From Paludisphaera borealis (GTDB lineage: Bacteria > Planctomycetota > Planctomycetia > Isosphaerales > Isosphaeraceae), in NCBI RefSeq assembly GCF_001956985.1, contig NZ_CP019082.1, positions 1,984,001-2,048,000 of the forward strand: a stretch of 64,000 nt of DNA, read 5' to 3'. This document shows positions 45,545-60,287 of this stretch, piece after piece. How positions within the stretch are numbered: the first letter of the stretch is position 1; the number at the start of each line of letters is the position of its first letter. The position numbers and the translations under genes are program-made. The notes under the pieces were generated by a model. The model saw nothing but the letters and a program-made list of their open reading frames with translations, was not told the DNA's origin and did not search any database.

Positions 45545-45781
45545 ATGAAGCGATTCGTCTCGTGCTTCGCCGCTGGCATCCTGGCCCTTGCCATCGTTGG
45601 TTGTGGCGACTCAGGCGTCACCGAGGGGACCGTGCCCTTCAAGGCCACCGACACCAATACGAAGCAGTTCGAGGACATGAAGAAGCAGATGATGGCTAAC
45701 GTCAAGGGGCCCACCCCTAAGAAGACGGCCTCACCGGCGGTGAAGCCAGCGGCCACGGCCGAGCCCGAAAAGAAAAACTGA
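45545..45781 (+). CDS. Small lipoprotein paired with DUF1559 gene
   Basis: A 78-residue lipoprotein. The start ATG 45545 follows CAGGGAGAG. The signal ends in a lipobox ALAIVGC. The rest is Lys/Thr/Pro-rich with a short helical part (KQFEDMKKQMMANV). Small lipoproteins of this type often follow DUF1559 genes in planctomycetes. No enzymatic role is suggested. It lies 18 bases before the TPR gene and is probably co-transcribed. Confidence 0.85.
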   Translation: MKRFVSCFAAGILALAIVGCGDSGVTEGTVPFKATDTNTKQFEDMKKQMMANVKGPTPKKTASPAVKPAATAEPEKKN

Positions 45782-45799
45782 AACAGGGCAAGCCAAGCA

Positions 45800-47173
45800 A
45801 TGACCAGACGACGGCTGCTTCGCGCCCGCGCGGCGGCCGTCGCCATGGAGTCGAGTATACATATGATGAAATCTCGAAATCGTCAATGGATGTTCCTCGG
45901 CGCCCTGGCGGTATTGCTCGCGGTCGGGTTGCTTTCCAGCCGCCGTCCCCTGGCCGACGCCCTTTATGATAGGGCCAGGGCCGAGTATCAGGCGGGCCAC
46001 CAAGAGAGCGCTCGAAGGTACGTCGGCGTCTTGAGTGTGCTGCGACGACCGACGCCCTTCGATCGCCTGTTGCGTGGGATGCTCGCCGCGTCGGATCAGC
46101 GGTTGGACGAGGCGTTCGCCGAACTCGCCGCGATCCCCGACGGGCATCCCCTGGCACCTCCGGCTCGGATCGTCGCCGGCCAGGCGGAGCTGCGCAGGGG
46201 GCGAATTCGCGACGCCGAGACGTACTTCCTCGACGCCGTGCGGCTCGCCCCCTATGCGCTTCAGGCTCGTCGCGAGCTGGCGTACATCTACAACATCCAG
46301 CATCGCCAGACCGAGATGGACGACCAGCTCGAAGCGTTCGGCGAGCTTCAAACTTTGAATTTTGCTTACGTCTTGCTCTGGAGCAAGACGCGAACCGTGG
46401 GATGGAGCCCCAAGGCCGACATGCCCACGCTTCGCAAGTACGTCGACGCCGATAAGGACGATCGATGGTCGCGGCTGGCCCTCGCCGAAGGTTTGCGGCG
46501 ACAAGACGACCTTGATGGCGCCCAGGCGCTGATGGACGAGCTGGAGGAGTCCGATCCCGAGGGGCTGGCCATGCGAGCGACCCTCGCTCTCGACCGGGGC
46601 GATTTTCCGACGGCGGAATCGCTGATCGCGAGTGGGAGTCGCGACAACCCCGCGCTCGCCCGCCTACGCGGCCAGCTCGCGCTGCGGAAGCGCGATGCGG
46701 ACGCCGCCGTCGAAGCCTACCGGATCGCCTACGACGCCGACCCGCTCGACCGCTCATCGGTCTTCGGCCTGGGCACCGCGCTCCACATGAAAGGCGACGA
46801 GACGGCCGCCGCGCCCTACCTCGCCGCCGCCCGCAAACAGGACGCCCTCTTCGCGATCGTCGCCTACGCCGCCACCGAGAAGGGGGAGAAAGATCCGGAG
46901 GTCCCCCGCAAACTGGGCCTCGCCTGCGCCGAGGCCGGGCGCATCCCCGAGGCGCGCGCCTGGCTGAAACTGGCGATCAAGAACGACCCGCTGGACCGCT
47001 CGACGCAGCAATCGCTCTACCAGCTCGACAAGGAACATCCTCCCCAATTCGCCGGCCTGAGCCGCACCCTCCCCTCGAACTCGCCCGACGGCTTGGTCCA
47101 GCAAGGCAGCCTTGCCGGCGTGCCGCGCCAGCGGAAGAATGGATCAACCGAACCCGTCGTCTCACCGCGTTGA
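45800..47173 (+). CDS. TPR-repeat protein with N-terminal membrane anchor
   Basis: A 457-residue protein. One hydrophobic helix (about 31-47: FLGALAVLLAVGLL) is followed by tandem TPR-type helices (for example RAEYQAGHQESARRYVGVL, AELRRGRIRDAETYFLDAV, LACAEAGRIPEARAWLKLA) through residue 420, with a basic, Ser-rich tail. TPR proteins scaffold complexes; its C-terminal stop overlaps the next gene. The TPR/CRTAC1 pair downstream of a DUF1559 gene is a recurring planctomycete arrangement. The start is uncertain among several in-frame Met codons. Confidence 0.85.
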   Translation: MTRRRLLRARAAAVAMESSIHMMKSRNRQWMFLGALAVLLAVGLLSSRRPLADALYDRARAEYQAGHQESARRYVGVLSVLRRPTPFDRLLRGMLAASDQRLDEAFAELAAIPDGHPLAPPARIVAGQAELRRGRIRDAETYFLDAVRLAPYALQARRELAYIYNIQHRQTEMDDQLEAFGELQTLNFAYVLLWSKTRTVGWSPKADMPTLRKYVDADKDDRWSRLALAEGLRRQDDLDGAQALMDELEESDPEGLAMRATLALDRGDFPTAESLIASGSRDNPALARLRGQLALRKRDADAAVEAYRIAYDADPLDRSSVFGLGTALHMKGDETAAAPYLAAARKQDALFAIVAYAATEKGEKDPEVPRKLGLACAEAGRIPEARAWLKLAIKNDPLDRSTQQSLYQLDKEHPPQFAGLSRTLPSNSPDGLVQQGSLAGVPRQRKNGSTEPVVSPR

Positions 47174-47193
47174 ACTCTCATGAAGCCAGGCCG

Positions 47194-50102
47194 ATGACTC
47201 GCCGACTCTTCATCCTTACCGGATGGTTCGCCCTCGCGACGACGATCGCGGTCGCGGCCGTCTGGGCGACGAGCCTGTACATGATCCGCGGCAGCCTCGA
47301 CCGGGCCGATCGGGAGATGGAGGCCAGCGACTACACGGCGGCCGCCGCTCGGCTGCGCGCGATCCGTCGCTGGCAGCCGTCCGACCCTGAGATCGCCTTC
47401 CGACTCGGCGTCTGCGAAGAGCATCTCGACCGCCCCGACGCCGCAATCGCCGCCTGGGCCTCGGTCGCCACGGAAAGCCCTTACTGGGGCCCGGCCGCGC
47501 ACGGACGGGCGCGGCTCGCGATCAAGCACCTCGGCGCGTTTCGCGACGCCGAAACGCTGCTCACGGCTTTGAGAGATCGCAAAGACCCCGCGTCGGCCCG
47601 GAGCGACTGGATGCTCGCCGAACTCTGGATCTGGCAAGGCCGGATGGGCGAGGTTCGCCGCGTGTTCGAGGGCTTGTTCGGGAAGGTCCGCAGCGACGAC
47701 CGCCGCACGGCGCTCCGCGAACACTGGCGACTCGACGCCATGCTCGAAGGCCGCGAGGACGCCGACCAACCGCTCCAGGCGGCGACCGAGCGCTCGCCCG
47801 ACGACGACCGCGCCTGGCTCGCGCGCGCGAACATCGCGCTGCGTTCGGGAAAGCTCGACGAAGCCGGCGACTGGCTTCGTCGCTGCGAGGCGCAAGGCAA
47901 GGGCGACGCCGCCGTCAACCGCCTTCGGGTCCAATGGGCGATGTCCGCCGACCGGCCCGACGAGGTGCGCCGGGGACTGCTCGATCTCTCCGCCGACCGT
48001 CTTGAGCCCGTCGACGCGCTCGCCATCCGGGCCTGGACCGCCGGCCGCGCCCACGACAACCGAGCCGAGGCCGACGCCCTCGAAGGACGACTCGCAATCG
48101 AGCCCGACAGCGTATCGGCCCTCGATCGACTGGCCGTTCTGGCCGCCGAGAGAGGCGACCGCGAGCGGGCCGTCGAGATCCGTCGCAACCGCGCCAAGAT
48201 CGAGGAGGACCGCCAGGCGTATCGTCGCCTCATGATCGGCGACCTCCAGGTGCTCACCCCGGCTCGACTCGAAGACTGCGCCCGGCTCGCTGAAGCCCTG
48301 GGCCGGACCTTCGAAGCCCGAGGTTGGTGGACCCTCGTCCTCGAACGCGCCTCGAACTCCAAGGTCGCGCGCGAACGCCTCGAAGCCCTCGCCGCCCAGC
48401 CTCCCCGACCGACGCGGGTCTCGACCGCCGAGTTCCAGAGCCTGCTGGCTAGCCTCGTCAGCAGTTCGCTCGCGAAGGAAACCGAGGGAGTCGCGACGAA
48501 AACCCGAGGGCTCGCGTTCGTCGATCGGGCGAAGGATGCGGGCCTCGCCTTCGTCTACGAGAACGGCGAGACCGAGATTCACCAGATTCCCGAAACGATC
48601 GGCGGCGGCGTGGGCCTGCTCGACTACGACGGCGACGGCCGGCTCGACGTCTACTTCACACAAGGCGGCGCGATTCCTCCGACTTCCCCGCAGACCTCAC
48701 GCGACCGCCTGTTCCGCAACAAGGGCGACGGCGCGTTTGAGGACGTCACCGCGCGGTCGGGCCTGGCGACGACGACCGGCGGTTACGGATTCGGCGTTTC
48801 GGTCGGCGACTACGACGGCGACGGCCGCCCCGACCTGTTCGTCACGCGGTGGCGAAGTCATGCGCTCTACCGCAACAAGGGCGATGGAACCTTCGAGGAC
48901 GTCACCGAGGCGATGGGCCTGGGGGGCGACCGCGACTGGCCGACCTCGTCGGCGTTCGCCGACCTCGACGGCGACGGCGACCTCGACCTCTACGTCTGCC
49001 ATTACCTGGCCTGGGACGCCCAGCATCCGACCCTCTGCCCGAACTCACGCGGGACGAATCGGTATGTGTCGTGCTATCCCCCGTCGTTCCCCGCACTGCG
49101 GGACCGCCTGTTCCGCAACGACGGCGGTCGATTCGTCGATGTTACGGTAACGGCCGGTATCGACGATCCGGACGGCCGGGGCCTGGGCGTCGTCGCCGCC
49201 GATCTCGACGACGACGGCCTCATCGATCTGGTCGTCGCCAACGATATGTCGGCCAACCTCTTCTATCGAAACAAGGGGGGGATGCGGTTCGAGGAGTTCG
49301 CGCACGAGGCAGGCCTGGCCGGCAACGCCGAGGGGGCTACCAGGCGGGCATGGGCGTGGCCTGCGGCGACCTAGACGGCGACGGCCGGCCCGACCTGGCC
49401 GTCACCAATTTCTACGGCGAGTCGACGACGCTGTTCCACAACCTGGGCGGCGGGTTGTTCGTCGACCAGTCGGCGAACCTCGGCCTCCGCGCGGCGAGCC
49501 GGTTCCTGCTCGGCTTCGGCGCGGCGTTCCTCGACGCCGACAACGACGGCCGGCTCGAACTGGCGACGGCCAACGGCCACGTCAACGACCATCGCCCCGC
49601 CCTGCCCTTCGCCATGCCCGCGCGGCTGTACGCCGGCGACGGTCGCGGCAAGCTCAACGACGTCTCGGACGCCAGCGGCGAGCCCTGGCGGACACCTCAC
49701 ATCGGCCGAGGCCTGGCGGTAGGTGACCTCGACGACGACGGCAAGGTCGACCTTCTGATCGTCAGCCAGAACGAGCCGGCGACGTATCTGCACAACGAGA
49801 GCGCGAACGTCGGCCGGTTCATCGGATTCCGGTTGGAAGGAACGAAATCGAACCGCGATGCCGTCGGCGCGCGCGTCAGCGTGACGGAGGCGGGCCGGCG
49901 GTCAACGTCCTGGCGGACGGGGGGAGGGAGCTACCTGTCGGCCTCCGATCCCCGGCTTCGGTTCGGCCTTGGCGACGCGGAGAAGGCCGATCTCGTGGAA
50001 GTGCGCTGGCCCTCGGGTCGCGTGGATCAGTTCCGCGACCTGAGGGCCGGTGCGTACTACCATCTTCGGGAAGGCGAGCCCCCGGCGGCCGCGACGCGGT
50101 GA
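47194..50102 (+). pseudogene. CRTAC1-like TPR/FG-GAP/ASPIC-UnbV protein, frameshifted
   Basis: The intact gene would encode about 970 residues: an N-terminal membrane helix (FILTGWFALATTIAVAAVW), TPR-like helices to about residue 400, then FG-GAP/VCBS repeats with calcium-type DxDxDG loops (DYDGDGRLDVYF, DYDGDGRPDLFV, DLDGDGDLDLYV, DLDDDGLIDLVV, DLDGDGRPDLAV, DLDDDGKVDLLI) and a C-terminal ASPIC/UnbV domain (GARVSV ... VRWPSGRVDQF). As written, the frame breaks at the G-run 49332-49336: adding one G restores NAEGGYQAGMGVACGD and joins the second frame to 50102. The first frame otherwise stops at 49374. The coding bias is excellent on both sides, so a base-calling error or phase-variable tract is as likely as inactivation. 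ATG 47194 is preferred over TTG 47170. Confidence 0.85.
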
Positions 50103-50133
50103 GGCGTCGGGCCGGATCGGGAGGATGACTCGC

Positions 50134-51598
50134 TCAGGCGAACGGCCGCTGGCTGTTGCCGTAGTCGAGCGGGCGGGGCAGGTCGGACGAGCCCATCAGG
50201 AACGCGTCGATCGACGCGGCGGCATGGCGGCCTTCGGCGATCGCCCAGACGATCAGGCTCTGGCCTCGGGTCATGTCGCCGGCGGTGAAGATCTTGTCGA
50301 CGCTGGTGCGGCGGTCGGCGTCGCTCTTGACGTTGCCCATCGGGTCGAGCGCGACGCCGAGCTGTTCAAGCATCCCCGGGCGTTCGGGCCCGACGAATCC
50401 CATTGCGAGCAAGACGAGATCGGCCTGATAGACCTTCTCGCTGCCCGGGATCTCGACGAACTTGGGACGGCCATTCTCGACGACCATCTCGACGCGGACG
50501 GTTTCGAGGGCCGTGACCCGGCCGTTCTCGCCGATGAATCGCTTGGTATTGATCGCGAATTCGCGCACGCCCCCTTCTTCATGGGCCGACGAGACGCGGA
50601 AGACGTTCGACCACTGGGGCCAAGGGTTCGAGGGCGTCCGGGTGTCCGGGGGGCGGGGGACGATCTCGAACTGGTGGACGCTCCGGCAGCCGTGACGGTG
50701 GACGGTCCCGAGGCAGTCGGCCCCGGTGTCGCCGCCGCCGATGATGATGACGTGCTTATCCTTGGCGTGCAGGTGCGGGCTCTCGGGGACGGCGTCGCCG
50801 GCCACCCGCTGGTTCTGCGGCGTCAGGAAATCCATGGCGGGCAGGATGCCCCCGAGCGTCCGCCCCTCGATCGGCAGGTCGCGGGCCTGGGTCGCTCCGC
50901 CGCAGAGGCAGACGGCGTCGAAGTCGGACAGGAGCGCTTCGGCTGGTATATCGACGCCGATGTTCACTCCCGCCTTGAAGACGACCCCTTCGGCCTCCAT
51001 CTGGACGAGCCGGCGGTCAAGGACGCGCTTCTCCATCTTGAAGTCGGGAATGCCGTACCGCAGCAAGCCGCCGATCCGGTCGGCCCGCTCGAAGACCGTC
51101 ACCGAGTGGCCGGCGCGGGCGAGCTGCTGGGCGGCGGCCAGGCCGGCGGGGCCCGAGCCGACGACCGCCACCTTCTTGCCGGTCAGCGTCTTGGGGGGCT
51201 CGGGCTGAACCCAGCCTTCGTCCCAGGCGCGGTCGATGATGCCGACTTCGATCTGCTTGATCGTCACCGGGTCGCTGTTGATCCCCAGCACGCACGACGC
51301 TTCGCACGGCGCGGGGCAAAGGCGGCCGGTGAACTCCGGGAAGTTGTTCGTCTCGTGGAGGCGGTCGATGGCCATCCGCCACTGGTCGCGATAAACCAGG
51401 TCGTTCCAGTCCGGGATCAGGTTGCCCAGCGGACAGCCCTGATGACAGAACGGAATCCCGCAGTCCATGCACCGCGCGCCCTGCGCCTTGAGCTTCTCGT
51501 CCGGGAACGGGTTGTAGACTTCGAGATAGTCGTGCACCCGCTCCGGGATGGGGCGTCGCGTCGGCAACTCGCGGGGAAACTCGATAAAACCGCTCGGC

Positions 51599-51606
<8 letters not shown>
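50134..51606 (-). CDS. gltD: Glutamate synthase small subunit (NADPH-GOGAT beta chain)
   Basis: A 490-residue iron-sulfur flavoprotein that passes electrons from NAD(P)H to GltB. The N-terminal cysteines [17 protein letters not shown] form the [4Fe-4S] sites. The FAD motif is [13 protein letters not shown] and the NADPH motif [11 protein letters not shown]. Length and motifs match GltD. The ATG at 51606 overlaps the end of gltB by eight bases, with GGAGGTGA inside gltB, so the two are translationally coupled. It catalyses half of the GOGAT step that returns glutamate from glutamine. Confidence 0.97.
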
Positions 51607-56176
<4,570 letters not shown>

Positions 56177-56477
56177 GGCGATGGTCCTTCCGGGACTGGC
56201 GTTCAGAGACAAGTGATCGTTGACATTCAAGCCGGAGCCCTCTCGGCGCGACGATCGTAGGGAGGCTGCACGGACGAAACAGATACGGTTTCGACTTTGA
56301 ACTTCAGGTTTCGACCCTTATCCGACCAGCTCGGCGAGCCGGAAGTTCGAGGGGCCGATCGTTTTTTCTTCAACATTGAGAACAGCAAGCGGGAACACGA
56401 TCACATGGCGATCCACGGCGGGCCGGAGGAGCTTCCGTCCTCGCCGCTTTTGATCCTGAGGCACGCCGCGGCGGCTG
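56177..56477. other. Intergenic region between LysR gene and gltB
   Basis: The gltB promoter should lie here. The LysR gene is transcribed in the same direction. No T-N11-A box was pinned down with confidence. Confidence 0.4.
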
Positions 56478-57437
56478 TCAGGACGGGGACGCCGCGGCAA
56501 GACGTCTGTCGGCCGAGGCACCCGGCTCGGCTGGAACCGCGTCGCTCCCTGTCAGCAGGTCCAGGAATCGCGACGCCGTCAGGTCGAGCTTGTCGTGCCG
56601 GCGATGGATGATCGCCAGGGGACGCGTCAGGCGGTGTTTCGCCTCTTGGCCGTCGATCCCCAGGGCGATCAGGGAGCCGGCCCGGACTTCCTTCGCGACC
56701 GACGGCTCCGGCAGAATCGCCGCCCCCGCCGAGATCTCGACCGCGCGTTTTATGTTCTCGATGTTGTCGAATTCGAGAACCACGTCGACGGTGATCTCGT
56801 GGTGTCGCAAGGCGCGGTCGATGGCCTTTCGGATCGACAGCTCGGCGTCGAACGCGACCAGGGGCTCGCCGTCCAGTTCCCGCACTTCGACGGTCTTGCG
56901 ACGAGCGAACCGATGCGTGGGAGAAACGACCAGCACCATCGGCTCCTCGCGCCACGGAATGACCGTCAGCTCCGGCCATTTGCGAGGGTACGAGATCAGG
57001 CCCAACTCGGCGCCGCCGGCGATCACGCGCTCGACGACCCGCGTGGGATGCAAATACTCGAGCCGTACGCTGGCCTCGGGATGTCGCTCCCCGAAAGTCT
57101 TGACGTACTGGCTCATGTGCAACAACCCCACCGAGTAAATCGACGCCACCCCTACCGTACCCGTCACCTTCCGCTCGTCGCTCAACACCTTCACTCGGTT
57201 CTCAAGCTCCAGATAGCGACCGACGAGTTCCTTGCAGCCTTCGTAATAAACCTTCCCCTGCTCCGTCAGAACCAGGGGACGCTTCGACCGATCGATCAGC
57301 CTCACCCCAAGCCGCACTTCGAGTTGATGCACGGCCTGACTGGCCGACGACTGCGAAATCCCGTTCTCCTGCGCCCCTCGCGAAAAGCTGGCCCAGCGCA
57401 CCACATCGCAGAAAATCTGAAGCGACTCGAACTGCAT
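56478..57437 (-). CDS. LysR-family transcriptional regulator upstream of gltBD
   Basis: A 319-residue regulator. The N-terminal winged HTH reads MQFESLQIFCDVVRWASFSR, then SQSSASQAVHQLEVRLGVRL, and the C-terminal ligand-binding domain follows from about 90 (for example GVASIYSVGLLHMSQYVK). It lies immediately upstream of gltB on the same strand, as many LysR regulators of glutamate synthase do, so control of gltBD in response to nitrogen or 2-oxoglutarate is plausible but unproven. The ATG at 57437 is the natural LysR start; the open frame continues 48 codons further without domain content. Confidence 0.9.
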   Translation of the reverse strand: MQFESLQIFCDVVRWASFSRGAQENGISQSSASQAVHQLEVRLGVRLIDRSKRPLVLTEQGKVYYEGCKELVGRYLELENRVKVLSDERKVTGTVGVASIYSVGLLHMSQYVKTFGERHPEASVRLEYLHPTRVVERVIAGGAELGLISYPRKWPELTVIPWREEPMVLVVSPTHRFARRKTVEVRELDGEPLVAFDAELSIRKAIDRALRHHEITVDVVLEFDNIENIKRAVEISAGAAILPEPSVAKEVRAGSLIALGIDGQEAKHRLTRPLAIIHRRHDKLDLTASRFLDLLTGSDAVPAEPGASADRRLAAASPS

Positions 57438-57680
57438 GTGCCCCCGCCTGCCCGCATTTCTCGATAGTACGATCGGAGAGGTATCGGATTTCGTAATAGT
57501 TAATCCGCCGTTGCACCCACGCGTCAAGAGCTTTTTTTCCGGCACTGACGCGATTTTTGCGCCGACGCGGTTCGATTCCAACGGCGAGGGGGGCGTGAAG
57601 GCCTCGGCGCGGCGCGGAATAATCCGTCAAATCATTACTGCTTGGCCTGATTTTCTCGTGGATCGAAGACGGCCATAAAC

Positions 57681-57716
57681 ACAGGCTGTCGCGAGCATGC
57701 CTTCTCCCGCAAGGGG
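57681..57716. repeat. Dispersed repeat family B, truncated copy 3
   Basis: Shares ACAGGCTGTCGCGAGCATGC CTTCTC with the copies at 17111 and 27800, then stops after CCCGCAAGGGG and is joined to repeat E. Confidence 0.8.
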
Positions 57717-57746
57717 CTGACGACTCGACGGCTGTTCCGAGCCCGG

Positions 57747-57806
57747 GAAATACAAACCACCATGACGCCGCGGGGACGCCCGGCCTCATAAAACTGAGGG
57801 ATCACG
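57747..57806. repeat. Dispersed repeat family E, copy 2
   Basis: Identical for 24 bases to 35551-35574. Here the hairpin pairs ACCACCATGA with TCACGGTGGT (57755-57812 region). It sits between B copy 3 and A copy 3. Confidence 0.7.
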
Positions 57807-57826
57807 GTGGTCCAGATCCAAATTCA

Positions 57827-57896
57827 AGCCCGAAGCGCCAGCGAGTGAATTGATTCGAATGGCCGACTGGAAATTCACTCGCTGGCGCTTCGGGCT
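57827..57896. repeat. Dispersed hairpin repeat family A, copy 3
   Basis: Perfect 24-base arms at 57827-57850 and 57873-57896 (AGCCCGAAGCGCCAGCGAGT plus GAAT) with a 22-base loop. The region 57438-57680 before these repeats has an AT-rich leader of the LysR gene and no other feature. Confidence 0.92.
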
Positions 57897-57933
57897 CGTA
57901 TTGGAGGGCTTGCGCGCCCCGCCTATTTGCCCG

Positions 57934-58572
57934 TCATTCGGCGGTTGCGGAGCGTTCGGACCAGGCGCGGACGGCCTCGGCCACGACGGCGACTTCGGCC
58001 ATGGCGCCGACGCCGACGTCGCCGCAGGCGAGTCGCTTCGCCTGCGGGGGGATCAGGATCGTCCGGGGCGCGTGGAGGGCGAAAAGGTCGGGGGCCGCGT
58101 CGAGCGACCAGTCGGAAGGGGGCGCGTCGCGGCCGGTCTGGTCGAGCCAGATCCGCGCCAGGTGGCGGCTGGTGGCGGGCTTCCGCCACATCAGCGTATT
58201 CATGGCCGGCGCCAGGACGACGGGTTTGTCGAGATCCCAGGCGCGGTAGAGACAGGTCAGCAGGTTGTCGCACAGCCCCAGGGCGAACTTCGCCAGGGTG
58301 TTGGCGTCGAGCGGGGCGACGATCAAGAGATCGGCCCAACGCCGCAGCTCGATATGCAGCACGTCGTCGCCGCGGCGGTAACGCTCGCCCGGCCACTCGT
58401 CGCGGTCGCGGATCAGGACCGACGCGCCAAGGTCGTCAGGGTCGAAGAAATAGAGCGCGGACTCTGTCGCGACGACGCGGACCTCATGCCCGCGTTCGAT
58501 GAGCGCGGAGAACAGCGCGGGCGTCCGCACCGCCGCCACCGAGCCAGTCGCCGCCAGAATGATCCGAGCCAA
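57934..58572 (-). CDS. Phosphopantothenoylcysteine decarboxylase-type flavoprotein
   Basis: A 212-residue HFCD-family flavoprotein (CoaC-like). It shows ATGSVAAVRTPAL at the N-terminus, DANTLAKFALGLCDNLLT and the substrate motif APAMNTLMW. It would decarboxylate 4'-phosphopantothenoylcysteine in CoA synthesis, as the CoaC half of CoaBC; the CoaB synthetase domain is not fused. Start is uncertain: TTG 58572 gives the usual length and follows GGGGT, while a longer frame to 58683 adds unlike sequence. It lies 47 bases downstream of the small gene at 58620-58859. Confidence 0.85.
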   Translation of the reverse strand: MARIILAATGSVAAVRTPALFSALIERGHEVRVVATESALYFFDPDDLGASVLIRDRDEWPGERYRRGDDVLHIELRRWADLLIVAPLDANTLAKFALGLCDNLLTCLYRAWDLDKPVVLAPAMNTLMWRKPATSRHLARIWLDQTGRDAPPSDWSLDAAPDLFALHAPRTILIPPQAKRLACGDVGVGAMAEVAVVAEAVRAWSERSATAE

Positions 58573-58619
58573 TGGAACCCCGAGGTGAATGGCGGCTCGC
58601 CGGACATGCCGAACGAGGC

Positions 58620-58859
58620 TCAGCGACGATCGACGGAGAGGACCTTGATCTTGTCGTTGATCGTCTCGGCGAGGCTGTTCCACAGCGATCGCTGGAGTTG
58701 TTGAGTCTGCCGTTTCGAGAGCAACAGCCGTTCGGAGGCTCGCTCGGCGAGGATCGAGACGATGACCTTTACGTCGCTGTTGATGACACCTGTCAGATCC
58801 TCAAACTCCGGCGGCAAATCCAGCGTTCGGAGAGCGGGTTTCTGAATCCGGGGGAGCAT
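58620..58859 (-). CDS. Small hypothetical protein upstream of the coaC-like gene
   Basis: A 79-residue basic helical protein (LRTLDLPPEFEDLTGVIN, then ERLLLSKRQTQQLQRSL). GGAGGGT precedes the ATG, which supports a real gene. It lies just upstream of the flavoprotein. In many bacteria the omega subunit gene rpoZ sits upstream of coaBC; size and position invite that idea, but I see no convincing omega motif. Left as unknown. Confidence 0.6.
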   Translation of the reverse strand: MLPRIQKPALRTLDLPPEFEDLTGVINSDVKVIVSILAERASERLLLSKRQTQQLQRSLWNSLAETINDKIKVLSVDRR

Positions 58860-59202
58860 GTTGTACCCTCCATGGCCAAGGGTGATCCGAGCAGCATTCC
58901 AAGACGTCCTTGATTCCTGAAGCTAACCCGCGATCCTTCCCTCAGTCAAGCCAATAATGCATTGATCTCTGTTTCATCGAAAGCATGCGTCGGGCGGGCT
59001 ATTCCGCGTCTGGTCCGCGCGTGTCGATCCCGATGCGGGACACATATACTTGTCGTCTACTACGCAAGATCGCCGCCATGCGTTGGAGACGAATTCCGCT
59101 GTTCGCCATGATCGAGATCCGACCGCGCATGTGAATCATAGGCGGCGCGGGGGCGCGTCGCCACGGAAAAATCCACCAAGCCCCAGACCAACCTCGACGC
59201 GA
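58860..59202. other. Intergenic region with no feature seen
   Basis: Lies between two minus-strand genes. Slightly AT-richer near 58930-58990. No gene, hairpin or operator was recognised. Confidence 0.4.
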
Positions 59203-60027
59203 TCAGAACCACGAGGGTTCGGGCTCGCGACGCGCGCCGGGGCCGAGCGCCTGGGTGACCAGCTCGACGAGCCGGGGGCCGTCGACCAGTTCGATCGGGT
59301 GGTCGGTCGCGAACTTCTCGGCGGCCAGCGAGAAGGTGCTGGTGGTCACGAAGAAGCCCTTGTGCGCGTGGTTGTGGTGCACGGAGCCAAGAAATTTTTG
59401 CAGTTCGGGAGAGCCGACGACGCCCCGCTTGTGATACTTGCACTGGACGATCGCGAACAGGTCGCCGCGGCGGAGCCGGATGTCGGCGCCTTCGTCGCCG
59501 GAGCCGCCGACCTGCTGGACCTCATAGCCCATCGCCTCGAATAATTCGCCGACGAATTCCTCGAAGGTCTCGGGCGTGAGCGTGGTCAACTGGGCGAGCT
59601 TCAACTCGGCGCGACGGGCCTGAAGACGGAGCCGCTCGACCCGCTCCTTGCCCTCGCGCGCCTCCTCGCGAAGCCGGTCGACTTCCGACTCGTGCGCCGC
59701 GCGCTCGGCTTCGACCGTTCGGAGTAGATAGCGGTCGATCTTGAAGAAGGCGTTCTCGATCGAGTTGTCGAGTCGCGACCGCTCGGACCGCGTGAGCTGG
59801 TTCTGGAACCGGCGGAACACCGCGTATCGCAGGTGTTCGAGCGCGCCTTCCAGTTCGGCCGTCGTCGTCAGCGCCGGGGCGTCTTCTTGATAGGGCGCGG
59901 CTTTCCAGAGCAAGCCCTGCCGAGCCTGCGGCCCGAGGCCCTCGCCGCTGGAGATGGTCGGCGATTCACTCTGCGTCCTGATCCATTCCAGCAGCATCGC
60001 GGCGCACTGCGGCCCTAGACACTCCAT
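59203..60027 (-). CDS. Mrr-type restriction-endonuclease-fold protein
   Basis: A 274-residue protein. The C-terminal 110 residues are an Mrr-cat-like nuclease: ELFEAMGYEVQQVGGSGDEG with the catalytic Asp in GADIRL, then VQCKYHKRG (QxK) and FFVTTSTFSLAAEKFA. The middle is a highly charged coiled coil (about 110-165). The N-terminal 100 residues are unrecognised. The fold is that of enzymes that cut modified or foreign DNA. No methylase is adjacent, so it may be a stand-alone nuclease or an unrelated DNA-processing enzyme. GGAGCGAGA precedes the ATG. Confidence 0.85.
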   Translation of the reverse strand: MECLGPQCAAMLLEWIRTQSESPTISSGEGLGPQARQGLLWKAAPYQEDAPALTTTAELEGALEHLRYAVFRRFQNQLTRSERSRLDNSIENAFFKIDRYLLRTVEAERAAHESEVDRLREEAREGKERVERLRLQARRAELKLAQLTTLTPETFEEFVGELFEAMGYEVQQVGGSGDEGADIRLRRGDLFAIVQCKYHKRGVVGSPELQKFLGSVHHNHAHKGFFVTTSTFSLAAEKFATDHPIELVDGPRLVELVTQALGPGARREPEPSWF

Positions 60028-60287
60028 CGTTCGTCTCGCTCCTCGGCCCTCGGCCGGACTTCACGCATCGGGCGTGGTGAAGCGTTATTGTCCCTTGTCG
60101 GCGGCGGCTTCGCCAAGAGGACTCTCGTTTCGTCGCCTGCTCGCGTTGACTCCCGACGAGGACGTTCGCAGAATCGAAGAGGTCGAACACGAGCGGAGCC
60201 GCCGGGAGAGGACGACTCGATGCGCCTCATTTCCGCGCACCATCCCATTCCAGAGCACGCTCGGTTCGACGGTCGGGAGACGACGCC

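Noticed and set aside
58620-58859. Firm annotation as rpoZ
   Set aside because: Only position and size support it; omega-subunit motifs were not seen.
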